Positions 1 to 9,853 of a DNA stretch of 64,000 nt are shown in pieces. Where the stretch lies: positions 62,001 through 126,000 of the forward strand of contig WHVD01000138.1 in NCBI GenBank assembly GCA_015178975.1, written 5' to 3'. Position numbers and translations under genes: made by a program. Source of the stretch: Hysterangium stoloniferum (taxonomy: Eukaryota; Basidiomycota; Agaricomycetes; Hysterangiales; Hysterangiaceae). The notes under the pieces are model-generated. The model was not told where the DNA came from, searched no databases, and saw only the letters and a list, made by a program, of their open reading frames with translations. The first letter of the stretch is position 1. Every line of letters starts with the position of its first letter.

Positions 1-608
1 TTCAGGACTACCATTTTGTTAGAGTATGATACTACAGCTCTAACATAGTCTATTATGATCTCCATATTTTTCTGATATTTGTAGTATTTTTCCCAGCACT
101 GTAGGTGCAGTATTGAGTGAGTTACCTTAGGTCGGTACCTCCTGTATAGGTGCTTAGATAAGCACCTAGTAGTATAGTCCACTGTGGGTGTGGGAAAGTC
201 TCCTTAGTGTTTACTTTCCAATCACACTCACAGGGGTGTTCTGCAAAGTGTTATTCAACTGTTTCAACACATTTTTGACTTCATCATCAGATTCTTCAAT
301 CACATTTCAACTTTTGTTCTGACTAGAATGTAATTTTCTGACTGGCCTACTAACAGTCCAATAACATGTGTGATGAAGCCTATTACACCAATCACAATTT
401 GATGATACATTTGTTTTCTTGCACAAAAAATTTGTGTTGAAACACATTGTGCAACTAAACAACAAGTTATAATATCAAAGAAAATTTGACAAAAGATATA
501 AGGACTCATTACGATATTTAGTTGCTTGGTTAGGATACAAAGGAATAGATTATGAAAATGTTTCAAACTCTGAGCTCATGGGCTCAGTCACAAAGGGAGG
601 ATACAATT
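1..608. other. No gene recognised
   Basis: AT-rich sequence without a reading frame I can assign. It leads into a tRNA-like repeat and then the Copia element, so it is probably old repeat debris. Confidence 0.4.
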
Positions 609-695
609 GTTATGTAAGCATTCCCTGCAATGAACACTATACCAATTGGGCTAATAGAGCCACTAAGCCAGGCTATCTGACATAGGTTGCAGGCA
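609..695 (+). repeat. tRNA-like repeat, first copy
   Basis: This stretch is a reverse-complement relative of 6230-6352. Both begin TGTTATGTAAGCATTCC and run through a segment resembling a tRNA body. Only the front half is kept here; the B-box-like part is seen only in the other copy. It may be a SINE or small LTR-type element with a tRNA-derived core. Confidence 0.4.
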
Positions 696-829
696 TTATA
701 TGTATAAACACCTGACATGTCACATATATTCACCAACCCTGCCTTGGATAACCAATCTGTGATAAGGTATGTAACAGTACCTCCCCCTTAAGGTACCAAA
801 CCCCTGAGGTGCCACCAGTGATGACTTCT

Positions 830-1039
830 TGTTGTGAAATGAGGGCTTACACATGCTCTAAGATGTAATACAATTGGGAGAGTGAGAAGCACATAATTTA
901 CAGATATCTCCATCCCTTTGTTCAGATATATAAATACACTCAAACTACCAAGAGCTACCTCAGTCGATTCCTATCTACCCATTGACTGAGATATAATGAT
1001 TGTTACAGATATATTGTAATAGGGTCTTGATTTATAACA
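830..1039 (+). repeat. Left LTR of the Copia-type element
   Basis: It begins TG and ends CA, contains a TATA-like ATATATAAATACAC stretch near 925, and is a clear relative of 5798-6124. Confidence 0.6.
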
Positions 1040-1160
1040 GGTTATGGTGTTAAATGTGACCTGTGACTTACTGTGACACATGACACACTCAAGTCTGAGG
1101 AAAGTTGTTACTATTCAGGTCACTAACTACAAGCTTATATATGTTATACATCAGTAGGCT

Positions 1161-1345
1161 TGTCAGCTGTCAAAAGTGACAGCTGGTTGACAGCTGTCAG
1201 AAGTGACAGCTGATTGACAGCTTGAATGGAAACTAACAGCTGAGTGACAGCTGGAATACAAACTGACAGCTGATTGACAGCTATCATGGGAAATGAACTG
1301 GGAATACTCTGGAACATGCTGGAAGCTTCTAGAAGCTTCTAGAAG
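1161..1345. repeat. CAGCTG-rich imperfect repeats and AAGCTTCTAG hairpin cluster
   Basis: Between about 1165 and 1285 a unit close to GTGACAGCTGATTGACAGCT recurs several times; each copy holds the palindrome CAGCTG. From about 1320 a second cluster repeats GAAGCTTCTA three times and can fold on itself. It lies in the leader region of the Copia-type element. Confidence 0.6.
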
Positions 1346-2452
1346 CTTCCAGAAGGTCTTGGAGACAGTGGAGGCAGTTTTAACATATGGGCCCCATCCC
1401 AAGTTGCTGAACAGATATTGATAACATGATACAAGGATGCCGAACCAATCAACCCCAATCTAAATATAAAACTGACCCCAACCAATCACTGAAGTACCAA
1501 ACTATCCTGAGCCTGATTCACCACCCAAGTTACTAAACAACAAATTGACACAACCTGAATGCTGACCTCTGATCATGCTGATCCCTGATACAACCATAAC
1601 ACCAACTATTGGCCCTGACCATGCTGACCCCAATCCAACCATAATGAACCCAAACTGACACTGACCCTGACTCAGCTATGATCAAGGAGCTGATCCCAAA
1701 CTGAACTGACCCTATGTGTGAACCAAATGTACTGAACCCCAATCTGAATATTGGCCCCGACCATGCTGACCCTGACCTGATCATAACGAACTCTATTCTG
1801 GCTATACCTGACACCTAAACATGTCAACACAGCCATCATTGTTCCAACTTCCTACTGATGAGTGTTTCAATGGAAACATGTGGTACTCTTGGAAAGAAAC
1901 CATCCTATCTGCAGCTAATGCAAGGGGAGTCCATGGTACCTATATGGAAGTATCATTAAACCCACACTGACCTCTGAATGTTCCAACCCCAACGTCGATG
2001 AGCTATTGGAGGATAGTCACAATTCATTGAATACACAAAATTTTATGAAAAACTCCTCATATTTTTAAGTGAGACTATTTCTCCTGGCTATGACTACATG
2101 TTTTAGGGATTTATATTTCATTAACCCAAAACTTCATCTTTAAGACTTGTACACTCCCTTAAAATAAGCACAAATGTCATGGTTATACAAGATTATCTGG
2201 GTTGTTACCTAATCTTTGGGATAAAATACATTCTCTAGTATCTCCATGACTTTTAAAATGTCCACAAACATTATAGTTAACCAAAATTACTTGGGTTATG
2301 ACTTAATCTTTGGGATAAGATGGATTCTCTTGTATATTATGCAAACTTTCAAATATAGTTCATATAATTTAAATTTATTTGGTTTAGAAAGTTAACCAGA
2401 ACTATCTGGCCAACCAATCCATGTTGTGGAATTTATCCCCAAAAGGATAATC

Positions 2453-2626
2453 TATATATGTTTGTTTGACTAACTTTTGTCAGATACAAGATAAATATTA
2501 ATATTTCCTTATTCTCCAGAATATTATCTGATAGGCTGAATTTGATTAAATATTAATTTTACAACAAACAATATAAATATATATACTTTAGTGGATAAAT
2601 AACTTTTAAAGTTTTGGGTTATCCTC
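2453..2626 (-). repeat. Dispersed repeat M1, copy 1
   Basis: This block matches, in reverse complement, the sequence at 50709-50804 continued at 51653-51735. The second copy is split by a solo LTR. Here it interrupts the gag-like coding of the Copia-type element. No coding capacity and no clear terminal repeats were seen, so the class is unknown; it may be a MITE. Confidence 0.55.
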
Positions 2627-3961
2627 CATTGGGGATCCATGACACCAACACTGGATGAATGGTCACAGTGTGATGTGTATGCAAGGAGCATGATTGTCCT
2701 CAATGTTAAGAATCCACTCGGTTTTGGAATAAAATCAACCCAAACTGCAGCAGAGGCGTGGAACACACTTACCATAACAAAGATGTACCGACAGTGCTGA
2801 TATACAGTAACAACACATTTTGCAGTCCTTTGAGAAGCCTGGAAAAAGGCAATTGGACAGGGTAGCAAGATTGACGACCCTGAATTTTCACACCATCATT
2901 TTAGGATCAATGCTGGGGGAGTGGTCTATATACATTAGCACACTATACCATCAGAAGACATCGGTGGCAGTTATAGTGAGACTCACCATGCACGATGCGA
3001 CACTAGTGTGATATAGAGGGCCAGCCATCCAAACAAGCCAGGCACTAGTTACAATGCAACAAAAAAAAGCAACTGGAAGTTCATTAGTATGTTCAAATAT
3101 GGTATGCTGAAGGACTGGATATACCATCGATAAGTGTTTTAAGCCTGGGGGAGGCATGAGGGCCAGTTCCCAGACTGGTGGAAGAGAAAAGGAAATGCCA
3201 ATGGACAATTTACCCCAAAGACAGAGCCACAGACACCTACCTCCAAAATTGCTCTCGTCCATACAGAATCTGTAGCATCTACATCTGGGGACAACTTTTA
3301 TGCTCTCATGACTCAAGCAACAAGTCCATCCAACCCCGTAACCTCACATATGCTGATTCGACAGCCAGCGACCATTGTTTTGTAAACATTGGTGACTTCC
3401 TATCTTACACATCATTTAACGGGAAACAAGGAACAACGCCACTGTGGGAGGAACTTTCCAAATACATTGTGTTGGCACAGTCACTAAAAGGGTGATTTTC
3501 AATGGAAAATCTATTAATATTATTCAGAAACTGGATGCTACTCCATATTCAGAGGGGCGTTGGAACCATCGCTGACTGTGATGTAGAACAGTTATCTTAC
3601 CCTGACCTCTGCATGCAATTTCCTCCAATGTCTAATACATTTGCAATGAGTTCCTGTGTACCCAACTCAAGCTAAGGCTACTTTGAATCACAAAATTCTA
3701 ATACAAATGTATAACCTAGTCTGAAGGGCATTATCAGGCAACACTGAGTAGGGCTAAAACCACTGGACTCACACGGCTTTGACTAGCTGCTCGCTTTATC
3801 GTCGCCAACATTGTACACTGACCCCCTTATGACACTCGTGCTATGAAGTCGACCCGAATCCGAACTGAACTGAAGTGTTAGCCATGCCTTGTTGAACAGC
3901 GTGCACTGAACCCAAATCCAAACCAGTGGATGCCTTGTTGAAAAGTGCCACATACTGACCC

Positions 3962-4172
3962 CGACTCAGATACAAACTGAGTATAAACAAATACCGACTG
4001 ACTCAGATACAAACTGAGTATAAACAAATACCGACTGACTCAGATACAAACTGAGTATAAACAAATACTGACTGACTCAGATACAAACTGAGTATAAACA
4101 AATACTGACTGACTCAGATACAAACTGAGTATAAACAAATACTGACCTGACTCAGATATACACTGAGTATAA
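3962..4172. repeat. 37-bp tandem repeat with hairpin units
   Basis: About five units of 37 bp follow each other, then diverge. Each contains ACTCAGATACAAACTGAGT, in which ACTCAG can pair with CTGAGT. Units differ by only a few bases. Confidence 0.8.
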
Positions 4173-4499
4173 ATGATCCCTGAACCTGCTGAACCTGAAC
4201 TCTTTGAACTCACCCTGACCCAGATATACACTGGGTATAAATGAACTGCACCTTACCCGTATCAAATCACAAACCATTGTTATTGAGCAGTGATGACTCC
4301 CACACATGCAGGGGAGCTCATTTACTGTTGTCCATGCTGAGGAGGAGCAATGGAATGGATACATCATGAACAACAGTTTTTTTCGAGACCGGATTCATTA
4401 TACACCATATCAATGGTGGAGATAGAAATGATCCAAAGGGCTACCTGCCAACTATAAGGACGATGTCAACCATACAGTGGCTATCAAGAATGTGGACAG

Positions 4500-4978
4500 A
4501 AATCCATGTTGCAGCACACATCTGCTAATTTTACAAGGCCAATCAATTTTTTTTATTCCACCAGACGGAGGACATCGCACACCAAACCCCAACAAAAATC
4601 CATGTTGCGACACACATCTGCCGATTTTACAAGGCCAATCAATTTTTTTTATTCCACCAGACAGAGGACATCGCACACCGAACCCCGACAAAAATCCATG
4701 TTGCGGCACACATCTGCCAATTTTACAAGGCCAATCAATTTTTTTTATTCCACCAGACAGAGGACATCGCACACCGAACCCCAACAAAAATCCATGTTGC
4801 GGCACACATCTGCCAATTTTACAAGGCCAATCAATTTTTTTTATTCCACCAGACAGAGGACATCGCACACCAAACCCCAACAAAAATCCATGTTGTGGCA
4901 CACATCTGCCAATTTTACAAGGCCAATCAATTTTTTTTAATTCCACCAGATGGAGGACATTGCACACCGAACCCCAAA
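4500..4978. repeat. 96-bp minisatellite, five units
   Basis: The string ATCCATGTTG recurs at 4502, 4598, 4694, 4790 and 4886, so the period is exactly 96 bp. Since 96 is 32 codons, frames that are open in one unit stay open through the array on both strands (for example minus 4452-5042 and plus 4477-4983). I take these long frames to be a by-product of the period, not genes. Confidence 0.9.
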
Positions 4979-5797
4979 TGTGAACCTGAATTTGTGGACA
5001 CCCCATTGAGAGGTGTCGCACACCAAACTGAACCATCGCCACGCCTCATTGAAAAGCGTGTGCTACACTGGACCAAACCCGAACCGAACCTGCATGCCTT
5101 GTTGAACAGCGTTGCATAGGTAAAAGTCATGCCTGTCCAAAAAAAAAAAAAATACATGCTATGCCTATCCGAAAGCATGCCGAACTGAACTTGACGTGAA
5201 AATGAACCATGCCATGCTTGAATTGAATTGAACCGAAGTTGCCACATCAAGGTTGAAATCGATGATACATATACGCCACGTCGAGACCGAAATTGAATGC
5301 CGACTCGTCACTCGCACTGCCACCAGATTAGGGGCTGACCCCATATTTTCTTTTGTGCTGGGAATCAGAGCATATTTAACCCAAATGGATGGTCTGCTAG
5401 TGATTGCTGCTGTGTCTTATGGATGTGCACCAGATCAGGCCGCACAAAGGCTGTTATTTGAGACCAATGGGAGGTGAAAGGCAAATGAACACACAGAAGA
5501 ACTCGAAAGCATGGTCACTCCATCAATATGACAACTCCTCAAATCCGCTCAATCTTCTTATAAAGCTTGGTCCCTTTCTCTGACAGCATCTAGCCCACAC
5601 TTGATTGTTATTGCAGCATCTGACAGGACCTCAACAACTGGCACTCATGTTCTGGACATGTGTGCATCCGGGCCAGGGGACCGACAGTGCGGGGTACTCA
5701 ATACCAACCGACCAAGATGTTTCATGGATGAGGCATGAGAAACAGTGCTTGGTCCTATGACTCCATGGCATCCCTGAGCCTGCTCAGCCAGGAGGAG

Positions 5798-6124
5798 TGT
5801 TGTGAAATGAGGGCTTATGCATGCTCTAAGATGTAATACAATTGGGAGTCAGTGAGAAGCATGTGATTTATGGGCATCACTGTCCGGAGATGTATAAATA
5901 CACTCAAACTACCAAGAGCTACCTCAGTCGATTCCTATCTACCTGTCGACTGAGGTACGCTTTCTTTCTCTCTTACCCTCAGAACTAGATACTCATTACA
6001 CTTAGATATAATGATTGTTACAGGTACATACTAAAATATTAGTCAATTCCTATCTACCCATCGACTGAGATATAATGATTGTTACAGGTGTAATGTAATA
6101 GGGTCTTGATTGATAATATGAACA
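5798..6124 (+). repeat. Right LTR of the Copia-type element
   Basis: It is the partner of 830-1039. It is longer mainly because a segment ending in GATATAATGATTGTTACAG occurs twice in it. Confidence 0.6.
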
Positions 6125-6229
6125 GGTTCAACCAGGCCTGTCTGTGGCTTAACTCAGGTTATCTAATCAAGTTTACATAACAGCCCCCCACAATCACCCA
6201 TGTGATCATGTAAGCCAGAGCTCCCAGGG

Positions 6230-6352
6230 TCCCTTACCTAAGCAATACCAGAAATTATTGCATTCAGTGGGAATTGAACTCATGACCTTGGCAGCCTGGC
6301 ATAGTGGCTCTTTTAGCCCAATTGGTATAGTGTTCATTACAGGGAATGCTTA
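6230..6352 (-). repeat. tRNA-like repeat, second copy
   Basis: Read on the minus strand, the block holds a T-arm-like segment (GGTCATGAGTTCAATTCCC) that fits a Pol III B box. It lies about 60 bp after a tRNA-like front half shared with 609-695. It is too divergent to be a working tRNA, and a tRNA-derived SINE is the simplest reading. Confidence 0.45.
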
Positions 6353-6781
6353 CATAACAGAGCTTAGTGGAGGGTTTCCAGAGAAATCCATGGATAATCC
6401 GGTAGGACTTGGCTTCAGCTTATAGGCTGCACCCTTGTTGAGATCATGGTGTCCAATTTCAGACAGGCAGATGGGAAACCTGAGGAATCCAGGTGTAGTT
6501 GATAGGTTAAAGGTCAATGTCAAAAAACCAGTCAGAAAGCCCACAGACTCTGACAGGGTTGATAGCGTTGTGAGATGGGAGATGGGGATGGAGTGGGATA
6601 TAAGTTAAGAGACTGGGAGAGAACTTAGTCGAAAACTTAGTTGATTTTCTGACCGGATTGATGTATAACATTAGCTAGATTATATATATTGTTGAATGTA
6701 TGCAATACCAAATCTGGTAATAATAAAGATTAAAACAGGTAATTGTGAAATGAGACAAGTAAACACCAAACTAGGTGTTAC
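6353..6781 (-). repeat. LTR family A, partial copy
   Basis: It matches the family A LTR at 20971-21721, including the motif GGACTTGGCTTCAGCTTATA and the GATTTTCTGACTGGATTG stretch. It stops at the family's TAACACCAAACTAGGTGTTA-like segment, so the copy is incomplete. Confidence 0.65.
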
Positions 6782-6868
6782 CAGCCCTTCTGTGGAGATC
6801 GACCCATCATTGACAATGGAGGGTGGGAGGCACCAGTCACAAGGGGGATTGTTCTCCGATTTTCTCTA

Positions 6869-7917
6869 GTGGATATTATGTCAGAGTCTAATCCAGGATT
6901 AGACATTTCTGAGGTATTTCAGGGAAGGTATGGTACTGACCGTTTCATTTCAAAAATACTGGCAGCACCGCAGGAGTATAAAGGCTTTGAGTCACAGCAA
7001 GGCCTTTTGTTTTTCAATATGGCAGGGAGCAAACCCCTTTGTATCCCTGATATTGCTGTGGGCAACTGACAGGTGCGAGAAATGTTGATTTCACATACTC
7101 ATTCGAATTTGGCCCATCTAGGAGCACAGAAAACCACCACATACTTGCAAGCAATGGTGTGGTGGCCATTGATGATGAAGGATGTTGAGGTGTTTTGCAG
7201 GTAGTGTATGCGCCACATCCAAATCCAATACACAGCAATCACAGGGACAACTCCGCACACTGGAAGTACCTTCACATCCATGGGAGGCCATTGGCATTGA
7301 CTTCGTTGGTCCATTGCCAGTGTCAAAAAATCACCTTGGGGAGTTCGACAGCATTTGCATGATCATTGACCATTTAATGTGTATGGTCCACATGGTGGAA
7401 GTGATATTTGAACATGTTTATAAGTTGCATGGATTACCAGCGAGAATTGTTAGTGACAGAGACTCACTGTTCACAAGCATATTCTGGAGAGAGCTTCATC
7501 CACTGATTGGAATAGAGTTGTGGATGTCATCAGCATACCACCCTCAGACAGATGGAGCCACCGAACGAGCGAATCGGACTATGATGCAGATGTTGTGGCA
7601 GTGTGTTGCACCAAATCAGAGGGATTGGGTCTCAAAGTTGCCAGCTATTGAGTTTGCCATGAATAATCCGACTTCAAAAACTACTGGTTTTTCACCATTT
7701 TTCCTGAATTATGGTTGGTTGCCTCAGCCACTGATTTGGGATAATAACACAACATACCATGGTGTTCATGAGTTCACAGCATGCATGAAGCTGGCAATCA
7801 TGACTGCCCATGATGCAATTCTTGCCACTAGGGTCAAGCAAATGAGGCAGGTGAATCATCACCAGTGAGCTGTCATGTTTGGGGTCGACGATCTTGTATA
7901 TTTATCAACAAAGAACT
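6869..7917 (+). mobile_element. Ty3/Gypsy pol fragment (integrase region), broken
   Basis: The first part resembles the linker between RNase H and integrase of common Agaricomycete Gypsy elements. An H2C2 zinc-binding segment and then an integrase core follow, with motifs such as the WEAIGIDFVGPLP start, IVSDRDSLFTSIFW, SSAYHPQTDGATERANRT and TGFSPFFLNYG. The end shows the usual DLVYLSTKNL segment. No gag, reverse transcriptase or own LTR pair is attached, so this is a truncated fossil, cut on the right by a Tc1 end. Confidence 0.8.
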
Positions 7918-7919
7918 TA

Positions 7920-8128
7920 CAGTGACTTACATACAAAATGTATCCCATGTTTTGCAGTTTCAACTTGTATAGCTTATACCCCAGTAGATAAAATTGTAAA
8001 AATCACTGAAATATTTGCCAACATACTTTATCATGTATAATCCAAGACACCATAATGTCTTTATGTAATATCCATATATGGTAACAATATGAATATTTTA
8101 ATAGAGAGGGGTCATTGGATACCTTTTG
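7920..8128. repeat. Lone Tc1 family B terminal repeat (possible MITE)
   Basis: The block starts CAGTGACTTACATACAAAA after a TA and matches base for base, with scattered changes, the 214-bp left TIR of the Tc1 element at 32867-34468. It stops at the TIR's inner edge, where CATTGGATACCTTTTGT is the reverse complement of the tip. No transposase follows. It may be a truncated end, or a mini-element made of one self-inverted TIR. Its right side abuts host coding sequence directly, without an obvious TA. Confidence 0.7.
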
Positions 8129-9189
8129 TCACCCTTACCAAGAGATTTACGCTAAACGTCTCTTGCATGTTAAACGTGGACTGCCTCTTTGGAATGCAGA
8201 TCCTTACGAAGACCCGCCCTTTGAAATTGGGGACATCGGCTATATCAGAGATGGGAAATGGATAAGGTTGTTCAACGCCTCAAAGCCCGAAGAAGACCCT
8301 ACAACAGTGGGCTTTGTCCTGGCGTTCCTACCAATCACGAACCACTTATGAAGACTGGAAAAATAAACCGGTCGAGACTCTCAAAGTCATCACCTTCATG
8401 AGTAAAGAGGTGAAGCGTATAGGGATTCATGGTGACATCTCTTCTGGGTAAGTTATATGACATCCTACTATGAATATAGATTCACTATGATACACATAGA
8501 CCTGTCATTGAATTTGGGGGTGGATTTACCTTTGAATCATCGAGGGCCACTGGTGCCATATTGCCCCTTGGAGATGATGCTGACTCTGTTGATGCTCTCG
8601 ATATTGGCTACTTTGTTTCTGCCATTCAGAAGCACCGTCAAGAGTGGCTAAAATTCCCTGATAAAACCCATCGCTGTGAGCTCACTCTTTGGGATTTCGT
8701 ATTCGTTACTGGCTATGATCGCACATCTTCCTGGGCGGCTGCTGCTTTCAGTGGTAGTGCCTTCCGTTTCGGTATTAACCTCGACATTCAGACGGGTATT
8801 GCAAAGGCCACCGTTTTAGGATATATATCAAACAAGACTCATCTGCAGGCCACTAATAGCGGAACTGAGTACTCGTATACCAATGTGTCTTTGTGCGCGG
8901 GTCCAAGATGGGGGACAGAGGACCAGGTTTTATGGGGCGATTGAAGGGAAGGACTAAACAACCTTACGATGGCTACTATCACTGCAATTTTCTGCGGAAG
9001 TATAACGACGATGGCCACAATGGTGGCGGTGGAGGCGATGACGGTCGTGCTGGCGGAGGTGGTGGCGGTCATGGTAGTGGAGGCGGTGGCGGTCATGGTA
9101 GCGGAGGCGGTAACGGTCATGATAGCGGAGGCGGTGGCCATGATAGCGGCAGCGGCGGCAATGAGAATCGGCAGTTTTCCCAACCATGA
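8129..9189 (+). pseudogene. Front-truncated host gene of an Agaricomycete-wide uncharacterised family
   Basis: The reading starts inside the protein right after the Tc1 end, with HPYQEIYAKRLL, then PFEIGDIGYIRDGKWIRLFNA. From memory, this order of motifs is common in uncharacterised mushroom proteins; I know no function. An intron is likely at about 8451-8500 (GTAAGT to CATAG). The next exon (about 8501-8885) carries GDDADSVDALDIGYF and TSSWAAAAFSGSAFRFG, which fits the family. Around 8340 and 8885 the frame has to change without a good intron, so at least two frameshifts are likely. The second frame (8893-9189) ends in a glycine/histidine/serine-rich tail of GGHGSGGGG type. Missing start plus frameshifts argue for a dead gene. 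Confidence 0.6.
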
Positions 9190-9853
9190 TATCATGATAA
9201 GTCTACATTTGACTCAGGGTCATCAGGATCATTGGGGAAGCTATTCCGGTTATCTCAGTTTAGTTGCCTATTTCCAAGGTTTTGTTAAATTTGATGATGA
9301 AACACACCTTTTTATAGGGGGAGTCCACCAATTATTGCAACTTTTCATATGAAGATGCTAATTGTGGACCATGCATTTGGAGGTTAATGTGTGTCAGAAC
9401 CACTATACACCTCCCAGAGCATCCAACCTATATTGTCAGGAGGTGCTACACTAACTGACACAAGATATTGAGACACAAAGTACTTTTATTACAAGCTTAT
9501 TAAACCCTTGTATATTGTGTATTACAATAGAGTCAACTCATACTATTTTTAATAGGTTTATAGGCTGTGTATGTCAAGAAATTGTGGCTATATTTAGTAT
9601 GATGTGAGCAGTGCAATAATAGTAGCTGTGTGACAAGATTGCGGCGGCTGAACTGATATTCGTATGAACATCAGACGATCTATGTAGAAGGTTTATGTGC
9701 GCCAGTGTATAGGGGATAGGGGATTGCGATTTTCCTCAGAACTCAGACAAACGCAAATATCACTCATTGTTAACTCTCGAGGTCCGCACCAAAAACTTAA
9801 CATCACAACCTGGCTCAGGATACTACATAGTTGAAATACCATAAGAAGAACGA
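9190..9853. other. Intergenic, no gene recognised
   Basis: This stretch separates the truncated gene from the WD40 gene. I see no coding frame I trust and no repeat shared with the rest of the window. It should contain the promoter of the WD40 gene. Confidence 0.4.

Larger units (their letters stand above)
830..6124 (+). mobile_element. Ty1/Copia-type LTR retrotransposon, broken
   Basis: Two direct repeats, at about 830-1039 and 5798-6124, share their start (TGTTGTGAAATGAGGGCTT) and their end (a TAATAGGGTCTTGATT stretch closing in AACA), and I read them as the two LTRs. The second is longer. A purine run (AGGAGGAG) sits just before the right LTR, as a polypurine tract should. The inside has a Copia-like gag start near 1819 (a short leader, then F-x-G-x-x-W-x-x-W-K spacing) and gag-like coding near 2640-3480. 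Most of pol is not visible. The element is a fossil with many breaks and carries a foreign repeat and two minisatellites. I did not find a clear target-site duplication. Confidence 0.6.

Noticed and set aside
4500-4978. CRISPR-like array
   Set aside because: Repeat and would-be spacer are both conserved in every unit; it is a plain tandem repeat in a fungal genome.
4452-5042. Long minus-strand frame over the 96-bp repeats
   Set aside because: The frame stays open only because the period is a multiple of three; plus-strand frames are open over the same stretch for the same reason, and there is no domain or start context.
8954-9187. Minus-strand His/Arg-rich frame
   Set aside because: It is the shadow of the glycine-rich tail on the plus strand.
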